Part shown: positions 59,138 through 64,000 of the stretch, piece after piece | Layout: every line of letters begins with the position of its first letter | How positions within the stretch are numbered: the first letter of the stretch is position 1 | Origin: Chitinispirillaceae bacterium | GTDB lineage: Bacteria > Fibrobacterota > Chitinivibrionia > Chitinivibrionales > Chitinispirillaceae | Reading direction: 5' to 3' | Assembly: GCA_016929415.1 (NCBI GenBank) | Contig: JAFGIW010000117.1 | Span: 1 to 64,000 of the forward strand | DNA length: 64,000 nt | Made by a program: the position numbers and the translations under genes | Notes under the pieces: generated by a model | Database searches by the model: none | What the model saw: the letters and a program-made list of their open reading frames with translations, nothing else | Told to the model about the DNA's origin: nothing

Positions 59138-61843
59138 TCACCTGATGATCAGCTTGCTCTGCAGATTTCGTGTCGGGGTTGTAAGGCGGATCAGATAGAG
59201 CCCGCCCGCCACACCTCGCGTGTCCCAGAAACAGGTTCCCGGTTGTGATAAGGAGATGGACTTGACGATGCGGCCGTTCAGTCCGTAAATGTCGATTTCC
59301 CCCGCAACCGATGCGTTGATCACGATGCTATGGGGCGCCTGAATTATTTTCATTGATAACGGCTCGGACCTCTCCGCAATTTCGGCTTTAGCCCCGGATG
59401 ACGGTTCGACGAAAATCAGTTCGTTCTCGAATTGATTCGGCCACTTCGAGTCCCAGACCTTGACCGTATAGATCCCGGGTACGCTCGCGGAAAAAGTAGT
59501 ACTCGTTCCAGTTGCGGCGCTGAGGGTCGCTCCGGGTTCAACGACACTCCAGTTAAAAGTCTCTCCGGTGACGGCCGTCCCGTCCTGATTCCTCAACCGT
59601 GCCGAAAGATTTACCTCTGCGCCAACCTTCGCCTCCACGGCCTTCGTGGTATCGGGGGTGATGAGGTCCAGATTGCAGGGGACCTGCGTTTTGTAATAAG
59701 CGCCGAAATCCTTTCTGAAGTTGTTCGTCCATCTTGTTCCATCTTTCAACTGATGGTTGAGCTTTGTAAGCACATGGTTATAAATTTCCGCATCGATGAG
59801 AGGATCAGTAAAAGCGGAATTATTAAGCAGCTTCCAGTATTTGATGAATCGCTGCACCTCATGAATACCGTTGAAATGCTCGAACTGAAGCTGCTGTATC
59901 AGGGTCATCCCGCCTTTCATCTTATGCGTCCACCCGTAGTGATGGAAGAAGAGCATATACTCCTCAGGACATTGGGCGGGGTCAGAGAAGATATTGGCCA
60001 AAGCGGAGGTGAGGTATTGATGCGCAAAGTCGTTATGGACGCTGCCGGTAGTAGATTTATTGCAACGCTCGACGCCGATGCCGTTCGAAGTGAAATTCAT
60101 CAACCATTCATTGAAGAAATTGATGTTTTTCATTCCCGAGAAATTTACTTCGTAATGCTCATTATTCCCTATCTGGGACATGGACGCATTGTGTGCGATG
60201 ACATAATTCATGTATGCCGGCCACGAGCGCAGCAGCATGTGCTTCACAACGTGCTGGACGATCGGATGGTTTCCATTGTCAACACTGCACCTGATCCATT
60301 CATCGGCGATCTGGTCGGCGGAAAGGGTCGGGTTCCATGCCAGCCGGCCCCATCCGTAATAGTTCGCCTGGTGGAGGAAATTGGCGGTCCAGTTTACCGT
60401 ATCGCTCAGATTGCTTATTGCCCATACGCCGCCAGTCCTTTTACCGGCCCCCTTTATAAGCTGATGGGTAATCGTGCCGGGCGCCCCAGTCCAGGTGGGA
60501 GCCCCCTTAATGTCCCAGTCCAGAACCTTTTTCCATCTCGGAACGAGCCAGCAGAGATGGATCCCCTGACCGGTATATTCCTGGGTGATCTGAAACTCCA
60601 TCCCCAGACGCGCGCCGGACATTGCGAGCAGCTGGTGGGGGGGTTCGATCGGTTGGAAATCATGCGTTCCGTCCTTCATACGTATAACGACCGCCTCATC
60701 CCATGTCTGGGGCGGCTTTGCAAATTCCTTGCCTTGGTTGACGGCGAAATCCGGGTCTGATGTGCCGTAAATAAACGTACGCCACACTATAATAAGGCCA
60801 TATCGTTTCAGGGCTTCGGCTATCGGATTGGCTCCCTGTGACTGTGTTTCATTATAGGTTGATCGCGGTCCCTCCTCGCCTTCGGAGTCGGCTTTCATCA
60901 AAAACCCGCCGAAATTCTTGATATACGCACGGACGGTATCGACTTTATCGAACCACCACTGTTTTGCGGCCGCGACTTTATAGGCATCGGCGGAGCTCAT
61001 CTTCGGCGTCACCAGCCGGGGGCTGGCATACGAAACCGACAGGTAATATTTAAGACCGTACGTGCCGAGGATATCGGCGAAAATTTTCTCGTTTTTAAGG
61101 TTCGCGACTTCAAGGCATTTATAATTTGCGTTGCTCCCCTTCTGGTAGGTGTTCACGCAATCCGGAGTTATACCGTTGAGCCCCAGGGCGGCGGCCATTC
61201 GGCAATAGTCGATGACCCGTTTCAGGTCGGCGCCCTCCAATTTATCGAAATCCTCCATTCTGTACACCCTGCGGCCGCCGTACAGGCGATCGGCTTCGTA
61301 AGAGGAGTTATAATGGTTGTACCAGTGGTCAAGCACCCGGTAGGAAAAATAGGGGTTTTCGACAGTGTCAAGATTCCCGATGTCCTTCCCCGTCTGCATG
61401 AGCCTGAGGAAAAAGAAGGTGCCGCGCAGGACGCCGACCTGGCTTTTACCGGTGACATAGGTTTTCCCGCCGCTGGTTTTAACAATGAAGCCTTCATCGG
61501 TCACGGCACTGTAATCGATGCCCGCGGACGCCACGGGTGCCGATCCCTGCTCCGCCAGAACGATCGCCCCCGCGCCCTCGGCCACCGGGAGCGTGGATCC
61601 GCCGAGAATTTTGGGCATTGCCAAATCAAGCTCGGCCTTGGCGTTCTTCAAGGTATCGGAAGCGGCGTCGGAAAGAACAATGCTTTTGCAGACGGCCTGA
61701 TAGGAGGCCAGCAAGGCATCCGGCGCCTTGGTGTAATGCAGAAACGTTTCGTTGCCGCTATAGGCAAGCAGGTTCGCGGGTAAAAGCGTGGCGACAACAA
61801 GAAGCCACATTGACGGATCGCGAAAGTTTTTTTTACTGTACAT
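59138..61843 (-). CDS. GH67 alpha-glucuronidase with Ig-like domain and Por-like C-terminal tail
   Basis: GFLMKADSEGEEGP (acid Glu), MKDGTHDFQPIEPP and MEFQITQEYTGQGIHLCWL (base Asp/Glu); tail IDIYGLNGRIVKSIS...GGLYLIRL. Confidence 0.93.
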   Translation of the reverse strand: MYSKKNFRDPSMWLLVVATLLPANLLAYSGNETFLHYTKAPDALLASYQAVCKSIVLSDAASDTLKNAKAELDLAMPKILGGSTLPVAEGAGAIVLAEQGSAPVASAGIDYSAVTDEGFIVKTSGGKTYVTGKSQVGVLRGTFFFLRLMQTGKDIGNLDTVENPYFSYRVLDHWYNHYNSSYEADRLYGGRRVYRMEDFDKLEGADLKRVIDYCRMAAALGLNGITPDCVNTYQKGSNANYKCLEVANLKNEKIFADILGTYGLKYYLSVSYASPRLVTPKMSSADAYKVAAAKQWWFDKVDTVRAYIKNFGGFLMKADSEGEEGPRSTYNETQSQGANPIAEALKRYGLIIVWRTFIYGTSDPDFAVNQGKEFAKPPQTWDEAVVIRMKDGTHDFQPIEPPHQLLAMSGARLGMEFQITQEYTGQGIHLCWLVPRWKKVLDWDIKGAPTWTGAPGTITHQLIKGAGKRTGGVWAISNLSDTVNWTANFLHQANYYGWGRLAWNPTLSADQIADEWIRCSVDNGNHPIVQHVVKHMLLRSWPAYMNYVIAHNASMSQIGNNEHYEVNFSGMKNINFFNEWLMNFTSNGIGVERCNKSTTGSVHNDFAHQYLTSALANIFSDPAQCPEEYMLFFHHYGWTHKMKGGMTLIQQLQFEHFNGIHEVQRFIKYWKLLNNSAFTDPLIDAEIYNHVLTKLNHQLKDGTRWTNNFRKDFGAYYKTQVPCNLDLITPDTTKAVEAKVGAEVNLSARLRNQDGTAVTGETFNWSVVEPGATLSAATGTSTTFSASVPGIYTVKVWDSKWPNQFENELIFVEPSSGAKAEIAERSEPLSMKIIQAPHSIVINASVAGEIDIYGLNGRIVKSISLSQPGTCFWDTRGVAGGLYLIRLTTPTRNLQSKLIIR

Positions 61844-61942
61844 GTCGACTTCCCCCTTTTTGAAATAAGTTATAAAGATAATGTGGGGCACTGCTCATAC
61901 AACGAGAAACCTTTATGGAAAAATATAATAAATAAATTCAGC

Positions 61943-61959
61943 GGGCGCATTATGCGCCC
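61943..61959. other. Perfect hairpin GGGCGCA-TTA-TGCGCCC between the two GH67 genes
   Basis: Direct reading. Confidence 0.6.
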
Positions 61960-62004
61960 ACGCATCTTCCAGGCGTGAAATCGGATTGTACTGTAAGCCT
62001 CTAT

Positions 62005-64000
62005 CTATTGAATAAAAAATTTGCCCCGCAGCGTTTGCGTTTCGTTTTTCACCTGCAATAAATAGAGGCCTCTGGCCGCTCCCGTCTTCCAGACAATTGT
62101 TCCCGCTTTTTTCGTGGGAAACGACTGCACAACACGCCCCTGCAGACTGACGATACTGATTTTTCCCGCAATAGGCGTACCGATCACGAAATGTCGTGGA
62201 CCCTGTATGATTTTTAAAGGCGGCGACTCACGTTTCGCCATTTTGGTTATAACTCCGGTATGAGGAGCATTTACCCAATTTCCGACTAAAATCATCTCCT
62301 CCTCGAATTGATTCGGCCATCTCGAGTCCCGGAGTCTGACCGTATAGATCCCTGAGTCGCTTGCGGAAAAAACAGTACTCTTCCCTGTCGTGGCGGTCAA
62401 AGTCGCTTTCGCTCCGGGTTCAACGATACTCCAATTAAATGTTCCTTCGGCGACGGCCGTCCCGTTCTGGGTCTTCAGCGCCGCCGAGAGATTTACATTC
62501 GCACCTACCTCCACCGTTACGGCTTTATCGGCGTCGGGGGTGACAATGTTAAGATCGCAGGCAACCTGGGTTGAATAGCAGGCCCCGAACTGGCTCCTGA
62601 AGGTGTTCGCCCATTTTGACGCATCGGAGAGCTGGGTATTGAGTTTTGACGATACATGGGAGAAAATCGCCCCGTCAACGGTAGTGGCGGCATTGAGTTC
62701 CTTCCAGTATTTGATGTATTTCTGCACCCGGTGAATGCCGTTGAAATGCTCGAACTGAAGCTGCTGTATCAGCGTCATCCCCCCTTTCATCTTGTAATCC
62801 CATTTAAGGTGATGAAAGAAGAGAATGTAATCCTCGGGACATTTGCTGAGGTCGCAGAAGGAATCGGCGAGAGCGGGCGTATAGTATTTTTTCGCGAAGT
62901 CGTTGCGGACCGTCCCGCCGCTGCCGTTGCAGCGTGCGACGCCGATGCCGCCGCAGTTCTTCGCGAAATCCATGAACCAATCGGTATAAAAATTGATATT
63001 GCGCATATTATTGAAATCTATGGTGTAATGATCATTATTTCCCAGGGCCGGCATCAATGCCGAATGGTCGATCGTATAATCGGTATAGGCCTCCCATGAC
63101 GTGAGCAGCATATGATTCAAAACGGACTTCACTCCGTAATTGTGTCCGTTATCCACGCTGCATTGAATCCATTCATCCGCGATCTCTTCAGCGGAGAGGG
63201 TCGGGTTCCATGCCAGCCGACCCCACCCGTAATAGTTCGCCTGGTGAAGGAAATGGCCCGTCCAGTTTGGGGCATCGCTCAAATTGCTGATCGCCCACAC
63301 TCCGCCGGTTCTCGAACCGGCACCTCTTAAAAGCTGGTGGGTAATTGTTCCCGCCGCTCCATTCCATTTGGGAGCTCCTTTTATGTCCCAATCGAGGATC
63401 TGTTTCCATTTCGGCACCAGCCAGCAGAGATGTTTTTCCTGGCCCGTGTACTCCTGAGTGATCTGGAACTCCATACCAAGCCGGGCCCCGGACATCGAGA
63501 GCAGTTGATGCGGAGGTTCGATCATCTGGAAATCCCGGGGACCGTCCTTCATGCGCACAATTACCGCTTCGTTCCACGTCTGGGGCGGATCAGCAAATTC
63601 CTTGGACTGATTGACGGCGAAATCGGGATCTGAAGTGTCATAAATGAATGTTCGCCATATCATAACAAGCCCGTACCGTCCCAGTGCTTCGGCTATCGGA
63701 TTGGCGCCCTGCGACTGCGTTTCACGATATGTCGAGCGCGGCCCTTCCTCGCCTTCGGAGTCGGCTTTCATCAAAAACCCGCCGAAATTTTTGATATACT
63801 GACGGACCACATCGACTTTGTCGAACCACCACTGCTTTACCTGAGCGTTTTTATAGGCATCTGCGGAACTCATCTTCGGCGACACGATCCGGGGGCTGGC
63901 ATAGGATACCGACAAATAATATTTAAGACCGTAGGTGCCGAGAATATCGGCGAAAACTTTCTGATTTTTAAGGTTCGCCTCTTCAAGACATCTATGGTTG
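62005..64000 (-). CDS. GH67 alpha-glucuronidase, second tandem copy (5' part beyond window end)
   Basis: Same catalytic blocks (MKADSEGEEGP, KDGPRDFQMIEPP, MEFQITQEYTGQ); frame remains open to 64000 (NHRCLEEANLKNQKVFADILGTYGLKYYLSVSYA). Confidence 0.93.
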   Translation of the reverse strand, partial: NHRCLEEANLKNQKVFADILGTYGLKYYLSVSYASPRIVSPKMSSADAYKNAQVKQWWFDKVDVVRQYIKNFGGFLMKADSEGEEGPRSTYRETQSQGANPIAEALGRYGLVMIWRTFIYDTSDPDFAVNQSKEFADPPQTWNEAVIVRMKDGPRDFQMIEPPHQLLSMSGARLGMEFQITQEYTGQEKHLCWLVPKWKQILDWDIKGAPKWNGAAGTITHQLLRGAGSRTGGVWAISNLSDAPNWTGHFLHQANYYGWGRLAWNPTLSAEEIADEWIQCSVDNGHNYGVKSVLNHMLLTSWEAYTDYTIDHSALMPALGNNDHYTIDFNNMRNINFYTDWFMDFAKNCGGIGVARCNGSGGTVRNDFAKKYYTPALADSFCDLSKCPEDYILFFHHLKWDYKMKGGMTLIQQLQFEHFNGIHRVQKYIKYWKELNAATTVDGAIFSHVSSKLNTQLSDASKWANTFRSQFGACYSTQVACDLNIVTPDADKAVTVEVGANVNLSAALKTQNGTAVAEGTFNWSIVEPGAKATLTATTGKSTVFSASDSGIYTVRLRDSRWPNQFEEEMILVGNWVNAPHTGVITKMAKRESPPLKIIQGPRHFVIGTPIAGKISIVSLQGRVVQSFPTKKAGTIVWKTGAARGLYLLQVKNETQTLRGKFFIQ

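Noticed and set aside
59432-60760. 442-aa plus-strand ORF
   Set aside because: Antisense to the well-supported GH67 gene; composition is a reverse-frame shadow.
1-64000. CRISPR array, tRNA/rRNA, IS element, prophage
   Set aside because: No regular repeat-spacer pattern, cloverleaf-like sequence, transposase or phage gene seen by eye; a tool search (tRNAscan, ISfinder) would be needed to exclude fully.

Overview
Window from a bacterial chromosome. I suspect the Fibrobacterota/Chitinivibrionia neighbourhood, because many secreted carbohydrate-active proteins carry Por/FlgD-like C-terminal tails, but this is inference only. Main contents: (i) plant-polysaccharide degradation genes: SGNH hydrolase, CBM protein, GH16, GH5, a clan-A GH, and two tandem GH67 alpha-glucuronidases; (ii) an AT-rich glycan/lipid island with PMT-like and DPM1-like glycosyltransferases, two B12-binding radical SAM proteins and a flippase-like protein, with degraded coding fragments at its edges; (iii) two ECF sigma / FecR-TPR modules flanking trpE-trpG-trpC; (iv) a housekeeping run (DUF1015, rnhB, purN, GT2); (v) a surface-protein region with sigma-54-type promoters and paired palindromes; (vi) a minus-strand cluster GH67-GH67-OMP-porin-Gnd-SDR(mannonate oxidoreductase type)-PfkB kinase-LarA-type protein. 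Most notable: cluster (vi) could encode a glucuronate route that bypasses mannonate dehydratase/KDG (fructuronate -> mannonate -> C2 epimerisation to gluconate by the LarA homologue -> 6-phosphogluconate -> Gnd). Also notable is a repeated enhancer-like element, two GTCGCA-TTTT-TGCGAC palindromes 29 bp apart, found at two loci 47 kb apart, each upstream of a -24/-12-like promoter. No tRNA, rRNA, CRISPR array or intact IS element was recognised.
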